From Phycisphaerae bacterium (lineage in GTDB: Bacteria > Planctomycetota > Phycisphaerae > Phycisphaerales > SM1A02): a DNA stretch of 64,000 bases. Both the position numbers and the translations under genes were made by a program. The notes under the pieces are model-generated. The model had not been told where the DNA came from and ran no database searches. It saw only the letters and a list, made by a program, of their open reading frames with translations. Shown in pieces: positions 20,879-28,956 of this stretch. Numbering within the stretch: position 1 is the stretch's first letter; every line of letters starts with the position of its first letter. The stretch covers positions 25,826-89,825 of the forward strand of contig JAEUIT010000036.1 of the NCBI GenBank assembly GCA_016795035.1, given 5' to 3'.

Positions 20879-22149
20879 GGCCGCGGCCCTCCCTTGCGCT
20901 CGCCGCCGCGTCGCGTGACGCGTCGGGCGCGGCGCGTGAGCTCGTCGTCGACGTCGGCCACGCTCGCGCCGACCGACGCGAGCTTCACCGCGCTGAAGAA
21001 CGCCACGTCGGCCGCTTCCGCGACCACCGCCTCGCGCGAGACGGCGACCGCGAGCTCGTCGGCCTCCTCGCGCAGCTTGTCCGCGAGGAGCTCGGGTTCG
21101 CGGCGCAGGCGCGCGGTGTAGCTCGCGGGATCGTCCATGCAGCCGGCGCGCAGCCGCCGATCGAGCGCGGCCAGCCCGCGCAGCGGCCCGAAGCATGTCG
21201 GTGTGCCCGCGTGACACGCAGGCCCTTCGGGCTCGACGACGAAGCGCAGCGTGTCCCGGTCGCAGTCGGCGTCGATCGCGAGGAGCCGTTGCCGGGCGCC
21301 GCTCGTCTCCCCCTTCCGCCAGAGCCCGCGCGTGCGCGAGCGATAGGCCCCGCGCCGTTCGCCGGCTGCAACGCGGAGACTCTCGCGATCGGAGTAGGCG
21401 AGCGACAGGAGCTGGCCGGAGCGGTCGCAGACCGCGGTCGGCACGAGCCCGTCGGGCCGGTCGCTGCGGAGGCAGGCCCAGAGGCAGTCGGCGGGGTCGA
21501 GCGCCGGCCTGCCGGGCGCCGCGTGCAGCGCCATGCCGACTTGGGCGTCGGCCCCGATCCGATCGAGCGCTGCGATCTCGTCGACGCTGGCGATGCCGCC
21601 CGCGAACGTCACGCGGACGTCGCCTGCAACGCGGAGAAGCGACTCGGCCCGCGCGAGCTCGAAGCCCGCGAGGGTTCCTTCGACCTCGACGAACGTGACG
21701 AGGAATCCCCCGACGTGGTCGCGGAGCTCGGCGATCCGCGTTGCAGCCGACTCGCAGGTGCCGCGCGTCCAGCCTTCGACGACGACCTCGCCGTCGCGGG
21801 CATCGACCGCCGCGAGGAGGCGGTCGCGCGGAAGGCTCGAGAGGAATTCCGGCGTGGCTCGCGTGCCCACGATGAGACGCTCGGCGCCGTCGTCGAGCCA
21901 CCGTCGCGCCGTGTCGCGGTCGCGGATGCCCCCGCCCACGCGGCAGCGGGCGCGGCCCAGGAGCTCGCGCACGAGCGTGGCGTTCGAGCCGGTGCCGCGG
22001 GCGGCGTCGAGGTCGACGACGGCAATCTCGCCGAACGGGGCGAACCGCTCGGCGAGCGGGCGCGGATCGCCGAGGTCGAGCACGAGGTCGCGGCCCTGGC
22101 GCAGTTGGACGGCGCGGCCGTCGAGGAGGTCGATCGAGGGGATCAGCAT
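20875..22149 (-). CDS. hisA-hisIE: HisA-HisI-HisE fusion: ProFAR isomerase / PR-AMP cyclohydrolase / PR-ATP pyrophosphatase
   Basis: 424 residues carrying three pathway steps. Residues 1 to about 225 are a HisA (beta/alpha)8 barrel: [10 protein letters not shown] with the catalytic Asp, RVGGGIRD, IVGTRA, AVDARDGEV, TFAGGIAS. About 235-320 is HisI: LVPTAVCDRSGQLLSLAY, WRKGETSG, DCDRD, GPACHAG..CF with the zinc Cys/His. About 325-424 is a HisE helical domain with KLREEADELAVA. HisIE fusion is common; adding HisA on the front is unusual. It would couple steps 2, 3 and 4 in one chain. The ATG overlaps the hisF stop by 7 bases. Confidence 0.93.
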   Translation of the reverse strand: MLIPSIDLLDGRAVQLRQGRDLVLDLGDPRPLAERFAPFGEIAVVDLDAARGTGSNATLVRELLGRARCRVGGGIRDRDTARRWLDDGAERLIVGTRATPEFLSSLPRDRLLAAVDARDGEVVVEGWTRGTCESAATRIAELRDHVGGFLVTFVEVEGTLAGFELARAESLLRVAGDVRVTFAGGIASVDEIAALDRIGADAQVGMALHAAPGRPALDPADCLWACLRSDRPDGLVPTAVCDRSGQLLSLAYSDRESLRVAAGERRGAYRSRTRGLWRKGETSGARQRLLAIDADCDRDTLRFVVEPEGPACHAGTPTCFGPLRGLAALDRRLRAGCMDDPASYTARLRREPELLADKLREEADELAVAVSREAVVAEAADVAFFSAVKLASVGASVADVDDELTRRARRVTRRGGERKGGPRP

Positions 22150-22901
22150 GGCCGGATCGCCTTTCCGCGGGCGGCGAGCGCCCGCTTGAGGTCGCGGATG
22201 GTGGTCTCGCGACGGTGGAGGATGCCTGCAACGAGGAGTGCGTCGGCGCCGGCCTCGAGCGCCGCGAGGAGGTCGAGCGCGGTGCCGGCGCCCCCCGACG
22301 CGATGACCGGACGCCCCGTCGCCGCGACCACGCGGCGGATGAGGTCGAGGTCGTAGCCGGTGCCGGTGCCGTCGCGATCGATCGAGGTGAGCAGGATCTC
22401 GCCGGCGCCGCGCCGCGCTCCCTCGGCCGCCCACGACACCGCGTCGAGCCCCGTGGCCCTCGACCCGGCGCGGACGACCGCCTCGTAGCCGCCCTGCCCT
22501 TGGCGCCGCGCGTCGATCGCGAGCACCGCGGCCTGCGCCCCGTAGCGTTCGGCGAGGTGCGTCAGGAGTTCGGGCCGCCGCAGCGCGGCGCTATTGACGA
22601 CGACTCGATCGGCGCCGGCGTCGAAGAGCGCCGCCGCCGCATCGATCGACGTGATGCCGCCGCCGACCGTGAGCGGCAGGCCGACGGCCGCGCGGACCCG
22701 CTCCACCGCCGCCCGCCGCGCGGATCGGCCTTCGAGCGTCGCGCGGACGTCGAGCACCGCGATCTCGTCGGCGCCGTCGGCCTCGTACCGCGCCGCCAGC
22801 TCCGCCGGGTCGCCGCAGTCGCGGAGGTCGGCGAACGAGGTGCCCTTCACGACGCGCCCGTCGGCGACGTCAAGGCACGCGATGAGTCGCGTGGTCAGCA
22901 T
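22143..22901 (-). CDS. hisF: Imidazole glycerol phosphate synthase, cyclase subunit
   Basis: 252 residues, TIM barrel. Uses ammonia from HisH to turn PRFAR into imidazole glycerol phosphate and AICAR. The N-terminus [20 protein letters not shown] holds the catalytic Asp (about residue 11); VGGGITS and SGGAGT are the phosphate-binding loops, and AIDARR holds the second catalytic Asp. Overlaps hisH upstream by 7 bases and hisA downstream by 7, so translation is probably coupled. Confidence 0.96.
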   Translation of the reverse strand: MLTTRLIACLDVADGRVVKGTSFADLRDCGDPAELAARYEADGADEIAVLDVRATLEGRSARRAAVERVRAAVGLPLTVGGGITSIDAAAALFDAGADRVVVNSAALRRPELLTHLAERYGAQAAVLAIDARRQGQGGYEAVVRAGSRATGLDAVSWAAEGARRGAGEILLTSIDRDGTGTGYDLDLIRRVVAATGRPVIASGGAGTALDLLAALEAGADALLVAGILHRRETTIRDLKRALAARGKAIRPC

Positions 22902-23494
22902 CGCACGGCGCTCCCGTCGAGGGCGCTCGCGAGGGCCGCCAGTCCGAATGCCCCGCTCAACTCCGGGTGAAACTGCAGGGCGATTAGCGCTCCGCGCCTG
23001 AGGGCCGCGACGAACGGGCCGCCGAACTCGGCGACGGCGACGTCGGCGTCGCTCGGTGCCTCGTCGAGGGCCACGCGATAGCCGTGTGCGAACGCCGCGT
23101 ATCCGTCGCCGCAGAAGCCGCGCACCCGATTCCATCCGTAGTGGGTCGGGCGCGGCGTGCTGGCGAAGCGGCGCACCATCGAGGGGAAGACGCCGAGCCC
23201 CGACACGCCCGGCGACTCGTCGCTTGCGGCGCAGAGGATCTGGAGGCCGACGCAGATGCCCACGGTCGGACGGTCACTTGCGATCCGGTCGAGGAGCGCG
23301 TCGGCGTAGCCTGCAACGCGGAGCGTACGCACCGCGTTGCCGAACGCGCCGACGCCGGGCACGACCACGCAAGCGGCCGCGGCAACATCGCCGGGATCGG
23401 CTGCAACGTCGACGCGCGCTCCGAGACGCGCGAAGGCACGGACGAGGGACGCGCGGTTCCCCGCGCCGGTGTCGAGAAGGAGGACGTTCGTCAC
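22895..23494 (-). CDS. hisH: Imidazole glycerol phosphate synthase, glutamine amidotransferase subunit
   Basis: 199 residues. Releases ammonia from glutamine for HisF. The class I amidotransferase triad is visible: Cys in GICVGLQIL, His and Glu in LQFHPELSG. The oxyanion region PGVGAFGNA is also present. Starts at a GTG overlapping the hisB stop (GTGA). The order hisH then hisF places both subunits of the heterodimer side by side. Confidence 0.95.
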   Translation of the reverse strand: MTNVLLLDTGAGNRASLVRAFARLGARVDVAADPGDVAAAACVVVPGVGAFGNAVRTLRVAGYADALLDRIASDRPTVGICVGLQILCAASDESPGVSGLGVFPSMVRRFASTPRPTHYGWNRVRGFCGDGYAAFAHGYRVALDEAPSDADVAVAEFGGPFVAALRRGALIALQFHPELSGAFGLAALASALDGSAVRC

Positions 23495-24057
23495 AGCAGC
23501 GTTCCTTTGGTGGAGTTCGAGTCGCCGGGGCGAAGCGCGGCGCGAAGGGCGCGGGCGGCTGCCTTCATCGCCGCTTCGGCGCGGTGGTGGTCGTTGCGTC
23601 CGCGAAGGACGTCGACGTGCAACGTGAAGCGCGCGGAGATCGCGAAGCTTCGGAGGACGTGTGCGACGTTCTCCGCCGCGAGCCCGCCGATCGCGTCGCG
23701 GCGCAGGCCGAGGCGGACGTGGGCGTACGGACGGCGCGCGAGGTCGACGACCGCCCGGGCGAGGCTCTCGTCGAGCGGCGCGAACGCGTCGCCGAAGCGC
23801 GCGATCCCGAGACGGTCGCCGAGCTCGCGGTCGAGCGCCTCGCCGAGCGCGAGCGCCGAGTCCTCCGCGGTGTGGTGGTCGTCGACCGCGAGGTCCCCGT
23901 TGCAGGCAAGGTCGAGCGACCAGCCGGCGTGGGTCGCGAGCGTGCCGAGGAGGTGATCGAGGAAGCCGATGCCGGTTGCGACGCGCACGTCGCCGGGGAC
24001 GAGCGCCAAACCGCAGCGGACGGAGGTTTCGCGGGTGTCGCGTTCGATGCGAATCAT
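23491..24057 (-). CDS. hisB: Imidazoleglycerol-phosphate dehydratase
   Basis: 188 residues, the monofunctional form without a histidinol-phosphatase domain. Removes water from imidazole glycerol phosphate using Mn. The metal motifs of the duplicated fold are present: FLDHLL...THAGW, DDHHTAED and RNDHHRAEA. The start overlaps the preceding hisC-HAD stop as ATGA. The absence of the HolPase domain here fits the proposal that the phosphatase is supplied by the HAD domain fused to HisC. Confidence 0.95.
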   Translation of the reverse strand: MIRIERDTRETSVRCGLALVPGDVRVATGIGFLDHLLGTLATHAGWSLDLACNGDLAVDDHHTAEDSALALGEALDRELGDRLGIARFGDAFAPLDESLARAVVDLARRPYAHVRLGLRRDAIGGLAAENVAHVLRSFAISARFTLHVDVLRGRNDHHRAEAAMKAAARALRAALRPGDSNSTKGTLL

Positions 24058-25745
24058 GGGATCGCCTCCAGGAAGGCGCGGACGTCGGCGAAGGTCTCCG
24101 CGGCGCCTGCAACGCGGAGCGCCGCGACGGTGCATGGGGCGTCGTCGCCGGGCGCGACCACGCCCATCGGAAGGACCGCGGCGTCGTCGCCGGCGGTGAC
24201 CGACACCGCCGCACGGATGTCGTCGACGGTGTCGCCGACGAACCACGCGGTCCGCACGCCGAGCGCCTCGAGCGCTCGACGCACCGGCTCGGGCGATGGC
24301 TTCGGCGGCGCGTCCTCGAGGGTCACGAGTGCGTCGAAGCGCGAGGCGATCGCCCAGCGTTCGAGAAATCGCTCCGCATCGCGCCGAGGGCGCCCCGTCA
24401 CGATCGCGAGCGGCCGCCTCGCCCGCAGCCGATCGAGCGCGGCGGGATCGACGAGGAGCGTTTCGGTCGCCCGGTACGCGGCGTACGCGCGCTCGAAGCG
24501 CGCGACGACGTCCTCGAGCGCGACGTCGATCCCCTCGTCGAGGAGGAGCCGTCGCGTGAGCAGCCAATCGTTGTTCGCGTCGCCTCGTCGCTTCGCCTTG
24601 GCGATCGCGGCAGGCGAGGCGGAGCCTCCGAACGCCGCGACCGTCTCGAGGATCGCGCGGCGATACGACTGCGACACGTCGGCGAGGACGCCGTCGAGGT
24701 CGAAGAGGATCGCGTCGGGGGCGGTGGCGGCGCGGAGGGCGCGCTCGACGCGCCGCGAGACGTCCGGCTCGCCCACGCACGTCACGCGGAGCGCGTCGGC
24801 GAGCGACGGTTCGCGAAACGTCCGCACGCGGACTCCGAGCGATGCGAGCCGCGCCGCGATGATCGGCGCCGGCGACGTCACGGCCGTGGCCCGCGCGAAG
24901 ACGAAGTTGCCGTCGGAGGCCGTCGTCGCGAACCCCGCGTCGCGAAAGGCCGTCGCGAGCCGCTCGCGTTCGCGGCGCACGCGGCTAACCCTCGCGCGCA
25001 TCGTCGGTTCGCCCCGCTCGAGCGCCGCAGCTGCAACGGCGAGCGACACGGTGGCGACGGGGTACGGCGGCGCGAGCGCCCGCAGCGAGCGCGCGAGGTC
25101 GACCGGCGCGAACGCCGCGCCGACGCGCAGCCCGGCGAGCCCCCACGCCTTCGAGAGGGTGCGCACGACCACGACGTCGTCGTACGCAAGCGCCGCGTCG
25201 GCGACGTCGTCGGCGGCGAACTCGCCGTAGGCGGCGTCGAGGACGAGCGACGTGCCGACCAGCCCGTCGCGGATCGCACGCAGCTCGTCGCGCCGGAGGA
25301 CGCGACCTGTCGGATTGTTCGGACTGACGACGAAGGCGAACGCGGCGCCCTCGGCCGCGGCGACGAAGGCGTCGACCGGGAACGGTCCCTGGTCGTCCCA
25401 GCGAACGGCGTCGACCGTGCCGCCGTTCGCGCGGACCCGCTCGGGAATCGTGGCGAACGTGGGGTCGGTGACGACCACGCGTCGGCCGCGGGCGAGACGG
25501 GCGAGACGGTCGATGGCGTCGTCGGCGCCGGCGGTGACGACCACGCGGTCGTCGGCGACGCCATGACGTCGAGCGAACGCGGCGGCGAGCGCCCCGGCGT
25601 CGGGATAGCGGCCGATGGCGTCGGTCGTGACCTCCGCCTGCAACGCGGAGAGGTCGTCGGGGCGCATCGGGCATTCGTTCGCGTCGAGCCGCAGCTCGGG
25701 GAGCTGCGTCGAGGCCGAAGCGGAGCGCGGCGAGAGCGCGGTCAT
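24054..25745 (-). CDS. hisC: Fusion of histidinol-phosphate aminotransferase and HAD phosphatase
   Basis: 563 residues. About 1-340 is a fold-type I PLP aminotransferase: LDANECPMRP at the N-terminus, SPNNPTGRVL, DAAYGEF, and the PLP lysine in RTLSKAWGLAGLRVG. About 345-563 is a HAD phosphatase: ILFDLDGVLADV (nucleophile Asp, motif I), IVTGRPRRD (motif II), PKPSPEPV (motif III Lys) and WFVGDTVDD (motif IV). HisC makes histidinol phosphate and the next step needs a phosphatase, which no other gene in this otherwise complete operon provides. The HAD half is therefore probably histidinol-phosphate phosphatase, an inference from fusion and context. ATGA overlaps at both ends. Confidence 0.93.
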   Translation of the reverse strand: MTALSPRSASASTQLPELRLDANECPMRPDDLSALQAEVTTDAIGRYPDAGALAAAFARRHGVADDRVVVTAGADDAIDRLARLARGRRVVVTDPTFATIPERVRANGGTVDAVRWDDQGPFPVDAFVAAAEGAAFAFVVSPNNPTGRVLRRDELRAIRDGLVGTSLVLDAAYGEFAADDVADAALAYDDVVVVRTLSKAWGLAGLRVGAAFAPVDLARSLRALAPPYPVATVSLAVAAAALERGEPTMRARVSRVRRERERLATAFRDAGFATTASDGNFVFARATAVTSPAPIIAARLASLGVRVRTFREPSLADALRVTCVGEPDVSRRVERALRAATAPDAILFDLDGVLADVSQSYRRAILETVAAFGGSASPAAIAKAKRRGDANNDWLLTRRLLLDEGIDVALEDVVARFERAYAAYRATETLLVDPAALDRLRARRPLAIVTGRPRRDAERFLERWAIASRFDALVTLEDAPPKPSPEPVRRALEALGVRTAWFVGDTVDDIRAAVSVTAGDDAAVLPMGVVAPGDDAPCTVAALRVAGAAETFADVRAFLEAIP

Positions 25746-26629
25746 ACGCTCACCTGCACGAGCGGCGTCACGACGAGGTCGGCGCCCCCCTGTCGCTTCA
25801 GGGCCGGGATGAGCTCGGCGAGCTGGTCGCGCCGCACCGCGGCCTTCACCGCGAAGCCGCGGCGGCCGGACAGCGGCGAAAGCGTCGGCTCGCGCATCGC
25901 CGGCAACGCGGAGAGGACGTCGGCGAGGCGCTCGGCATCGACGTTCAGTTCGAGCATGACGCGGCCGCGTGCGTCGAGCGCCGAGCGCAGGAGGAGGACC
26001 AGCGTGTCGACCGTCGCGCGACGGCCGGGATCGTTCCACGCGGCCCGGCTCACGTAGAGACGCGTGCTCGAGATGAGCACGTCCTCGACGATCGCGAGCC
26101 CGTTCGCCTCGAGCGTCGCGCCGGTTTGCGTCACGTCGAGGATGCAGTCGGCGTCGTCGGGCGGGAACACCTCGGTCGCGCCGAAACTCCGCACGAACGA
26201 GTCGCCCATGCACCGCCGTGCGATCCACTCCTGCGCGAGCCTCGGATACTCGCTCGCGACGAGAAGCGGCCGCTCGGGAAGGCGGCCGCGCTCGAGCAGC
26301 TCGCGCGGAGCTGCAACGACGAGGCGCACGGGGTCAAGGCCGGTGTCGAGGGCCTCGATCGGGCCGGACTCGGGGGCGGCGCCGACGAGCTCGCGCACCC
26401 AGTCCGCGCCCGCGAAGCCGGCGTCGCGCACGCCGAGCGCGAGCATCTCGACGATCGTCTGGGGCTTGAGGATCTTGGCGTCGACCGCTGGCAGCGGAAC
26501 CCGCGGGCGATAGCCGCGGGCGCCGTGCCGCACGGGAATGCCGGCGTCGGCGAAGAGCGTGAGAATGGCCTCCTGCATGCGTCCCTTGGGAAGCGCGAGG
26601 CGGAGCGAGTCGGTCGGGAGAGGTGTCAT
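25742..26629 (-). CDS. hisG: ATP phosphoribosyltransferase, long form
   Basis: First committed enzyme of histidine synthesis, joining ATP and PRPP. 295 residues from MTPLPTDSL. LRLALPKGRMQEA is the family N-terminus, DILDVTQTGATLEANGL-like residues form the PRPP loop (DVTQTGATLEANGL, about 170-183), and the last 75 or so residues form the PII-like regulatory domain of the long form (AVKAAVRRDQLAELIPAL), which usually binds histidine for feedback inhibition. The first structural gene of the operon, it follows an attenuator-like leader, so control is both allosteric and transcriptional. Confidence 0.96.
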   Translation of the reverse strand: MTPLPTDSLRLALPKGRMQEAILTLFADAGIPVRHGARGYRPRVPLPAVDAKILKPQTIVEMLALGVRDAGFAGADWVRELVGAAPESGPIEALDTGLDPVRLVVAAPRELLERGRLPERPLLVASEYPRLAQEWIARRCMGDSFVRSFGATEVFPPDDADCILDVTQTGATLEANGLAIVEDVLISSTRLYVSRAAWNDPGRRATVDTLVLLLRSALDARGRVMLELNVDAERLADVLSALPAMREPTLSPLSGRRGFAVKAAVRRDQLAELIPALKRQGGADLVVTPLVQVSV

Positions 26630-26683
26630 GGCGAGAGGCTCGGGAGAATGGCCTCGCACCGACGCGCATGCGGCACAACGCAC

Positions 26684-26770
26684 GACGCCGGCTGCGGGGC
26701 CGGCGTCGGAAGGGTCGCGAGTTGTTCGTGGATCCGTCTCTGGATCCGTCAGCGCGACATCGTCACCGGC
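26684..26770 (-). promoter_or_regulatory. his attenuator: alternative terminator and antiterminator
   Basis: In the transcript, 26707-26699 pairs perfectly over 9 bp with 26692-26684 (6-base loop), giving a GC-rich terminator-like stem followed by GTGCGTTGTG. The same 5' arm (26708-26699) can instead pair with 26770-26761, just after the last His codon of the leader peptide, in 9 of 10 positions (one G-U, one A-A mismatch). The two structures exclude each other. A ribosome stalled on His codons would leave 26770-26761 free and favour the antiterminator; one finishing at the stop would mask it. A palindromic pair of GGATCC words (26748-26731) could form a further small hairpin. Confidence 0.7.
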
Positions 26771-26823
26771 TCATGCGGGGCATGGCGATGACGATGATGG
26801 AGTTGGGCGCTGCGGGCGGTCAT
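26749..26823 (-). CDS. hisL: his operon leader peptide
   Basis: A 24-residue open reading frame too short for ordinary gene calling. Residues 9-17 read HHRHRHAPH: five histidines in nine codons, all CAT. It starts about 23 bases after the predicted transcription start and ends about 120 bases before hisG. His-rich leaders of this kind measure charged tRNA-His in enterobacterial his operons. No strong Shine-Dalgarno site is visible, which is common in this window. Confidence 0.75.
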   Translation of the reverse strand: MTARSAQLHHRHRHAPHEPVTMSR

Positions 26824-26852
26824 GACGAGTGTTTCAGGTCGGACGGGGCGGG

Positions 26853-26881
26853 AGTATGGTCGCGCCTCGGTGGCTCGTCAA
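26853..26881 (-). promoter_or_regulatory. Promoter of the his operon
   Basis: On the minus strand TTGACG (26881-26876), 17-base spacer, CATACT (26858-26853), close to the sigma-70 consensus. The start of transcription is expected near 26846, just before the leader peptide. It fills the gap between the sugar permease stop and the leader. Confidence 0.7.
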
Positions 26882-26920
26882 GCGCGACATGCGAACTCGG
26901 ACGAAAGCCGACGCGCCGTC

Positions 26921-27907
26921 TCATGCGTCCGCGAGACGGCGACCGACGCGCTCCAGGCCGCGCTGCGCCGCGACGAACGCGAGGATGAGCGCGCCGACGA
27001 CGATGCGCGTCCACCACGAGCTCAGCGTGCCTTCGAACGTGATGATCGTCTGGATGAGCCCATAGATCAGGACGCCGATCAGCGTGCCCACCACCGAGCC
27101 GACGCCGCCGCGGAGGAGCGTGCCGCCGATGACGACCGCCGCGATCGCGTCGAGCTCGAGCCCCTTGCATGCGGTCGGGTCGCCCGCTTGCTGATAGAGG
27201 ACGAAGACCACGCCCGCGAGCGCCGAAAGGAACCCCGAGATCGCGTAGACGGCGATCGTCGTTGCAGCCACCGGAAGCCCGAGCACGGTCGCTCCCTGGA
27301 GGTCGTCGCCGATCGCATAGACCCGGCGGCCGAACGGCGTCTGCCGCAGGACGAACCATGCGACGACGAACGTGACCGCGCCGATCGAGACCGTGAGCGG
27401 GATCGTCGTCGACGTCTCGCCGAGCGGGAGCGCGATCGTGGCCGACTCGTTGAGCGTCGTCGCGACGAACGGATGCCGGATCGGCCGCGACTGCGGCTCG
27501 ACCGCGAACGCCATGCCGCGGGCGAGAAACATGCCGGCGAGCGTGACGAGAAACGCCGGCAACGCGAAGCCGCGGATGATCGCCCCCTGCAAGAGGCCGA
27601 ACGCCGCGCCGAGCGCAAGCGCGATGGCGATCGCGATCCCGGGGTGCACGCCGCCGCGCTCGACGAGCGCCGCCACGACGACGCCGGTGAACGCCATGAC
27701 CGCGCCGACCGAGAGGTCGATGCCGCCCGAGAGGATGACGAAAGTCGCTCCGACGGCTGCAACGCCGAGAAACGCGTTGTCGACGAGGAGGTTGCGCACG
27801 ACGGCGACCGACGCGAAGTGGTCGTAGCGGAGCGCCCCCGCCGCAAAGGCGGTGACGAGGACGATCGCCGCGACGAGGAGCGGCAGGTCCCGCGGCCGGA
27901 GCTTCAC
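26921..27907 (-). CDS. Sugar ABC transporter permease (CUT2, YjfF-like)
   Basis: 328 residues from a GTG overlapping the preceding gene (GTGA). About nine hydrophobic segments. The motifs GGIDLSVGAV (about 60), the cytoplasmic-loop motif AIGDDLQGA (about 205) and ELDAIAAVVIGGTLLRGG (about 255) are signatures of ribose/galactofuranose-type permeases. It is the second of two permease subunits that form the channel with the ATPase and lipoprotein upstream. It is the last gene of the minus-strand arabinoside operon and ends 40 bp before the his promoter. Confidence 0.9.
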   Translation of the reverse strand: MKLRPRDLPLLVAAIVLVTAFAAGALRYDHFASVAVVRNLLVDNAFLGVAAVGATFVILSGGIDLSVGAVMAFTGVVVAALVERGGVHPGIAIAIALALGAAFGLLQGAIIRGFALPAFLVTLAGMFLARGMAFAVEPQSRPIRHPFVATTLNESATIALPLGETSTTIPLTVSIGAVTFVVAWFVLRQTPFGRRVYAIGDDLQGATVLGLPVAATTIAVYAISGFLSALAGVVFVLYQQAGDPTACKGLELDAIAAVVIGGTLLRGGVGSVVGTLIGVLIYGLIQTIITFEGTLSSWWTRIVVGALILAFVAAQRGLERVGRRLADA

Positions 27908-28956
27908 GGTCGCGCCTCCGTTCCGGGCCGGAGCCGCGCGCGGGCGCTCTCGAGGTGCCGCGAGCACGCGGCGCGAAACGTCGGCGACTGGAGGAGGCAG
28001 ACGGCGAGGACGATCGCGGCCTTCGGCGCCGGCGCGATGTCCGCGGAGACGTCGAAGACGTACAGGACCTTCGTCAGCGTCTGCATCAGCATCGCGCCGA
28101 TCACCGAGCCGAGGAGCGAGAAGCGTCCGCCGGTGAGGGCCGTGCCGCCGAGGACGACCGCGAGGATCGCGTCGAGCTCGAGGAGCTGTCCCGCGTTGTT
28201 CGCGTCGGCGGCGCGGATGTAGGCGCAGTCGATGAGGCCGGCGACGCCGGCGCACAGTCCGCACGCGGCGTAGGCGACAAGAAGCACGGGCCGCACCGGA
28301 ATGCCCGAGAGTCGCGCGGCCCGCTCGTTCTCCCCCACCGCCTCGAGGAAGAGCCCGAATGCGGTGCGCCGCGTCCCGAGCCAGGCGAGCGCCGAGATGA
28401 CCGCGAGCGCGCTCACCGTTGCAGGCAAGAGGAGGAGCGACGCGTTGCCGAGGAAGGCGACGGCGGGGTCGCGCACCGTCACGATCTGGCCGTCGGTGAT
28501 GAGTTGGGCGATGCCGCGCCCTGCGACCATCAGGACGAGCGTCGCGACGATCGGCTGGAGTCGGAGGAACGTGACGAGCGAGCCGTTCCAGAGGCCGGCG
28601 AGCAGCGCGGCGCCGAGCGCGCCCGCCATCGCGATCGGCCACGCGACCCCCTTCTGCGACACGAGCGTGGCCACGATGGCTGACGCGATCGCGACGACGG
28701 CGCCGACCGAGAGGTCGACGCCGCGCGTGGCGATCACGAGCGTCATGCCGATCGCGACGATCGCCACTTTCGAGCCGTGGTTCAGGATGTCGATCGGGGT
28801 GCCGTAGAGTCGGCCGTCGCGCATCTCGACCGACAGGAAGCCGGGGGAGCCGACGGCGCCTGCAACGAGGAGCGCCGCGAGGGCGACGAGCGCCCAGGTC
28901 GCGGGCGCGCGAAGGACGCGCGCCATGCCTCTCGGGTCGCTGGCCGCGTCAGTCAC
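27904..28956 (-). CDS. Sugar ABC transporter permease (CUT2, YtfT-like)
   Basis: 350 residues. A GTG at 28956 overlaps the ATPase stop by 8 bases and is preferred; an internal ATG at 28926 is possible. Family motifs: TRGVDLSVGAVVAI (about 80), AVGENERAARLSGI (about 205) and LELDAILAVVLGGTALTGG (about 265). Pairs with the downstream permease as in the E. coli YtfQRT-YjfF galactofuranose system. Given the adjacent arabinofuranosidases, a furanose such as L-arabinofuranose is a reasonable substrate, which is inference. Confidence 0.9.
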   Translation of the reverse strand: MTDAASDPRGMARVLRAPATWALVALAALLVAGAVGSPGFLSVEMRDGRLYGTPIDILNHGSKVAIVAIGMTLVIATRGVDLSVGAVVAIASAIVATLVSQKGVAWPIAMAGALGAALLAGLWNGSLVTFLRLQPIVATLVLMVAGRGIAQLITDGQIVTVRDPAVAFLGNASLLLLPATVSALAVISALAWLGTRRTAFGLFLEAVGENERAARLSGIPVRPVLLVAYAACGLCAGVAGLIDCAYIRAADANNAGQLLELDAILAVVLGGTALTGGRFSLLGSVIGAMLMQTLTKVLYVFDVSADIAPAPKAAIVLAVCLLQSPTFRAACSRHLESARARLRPGTEARP

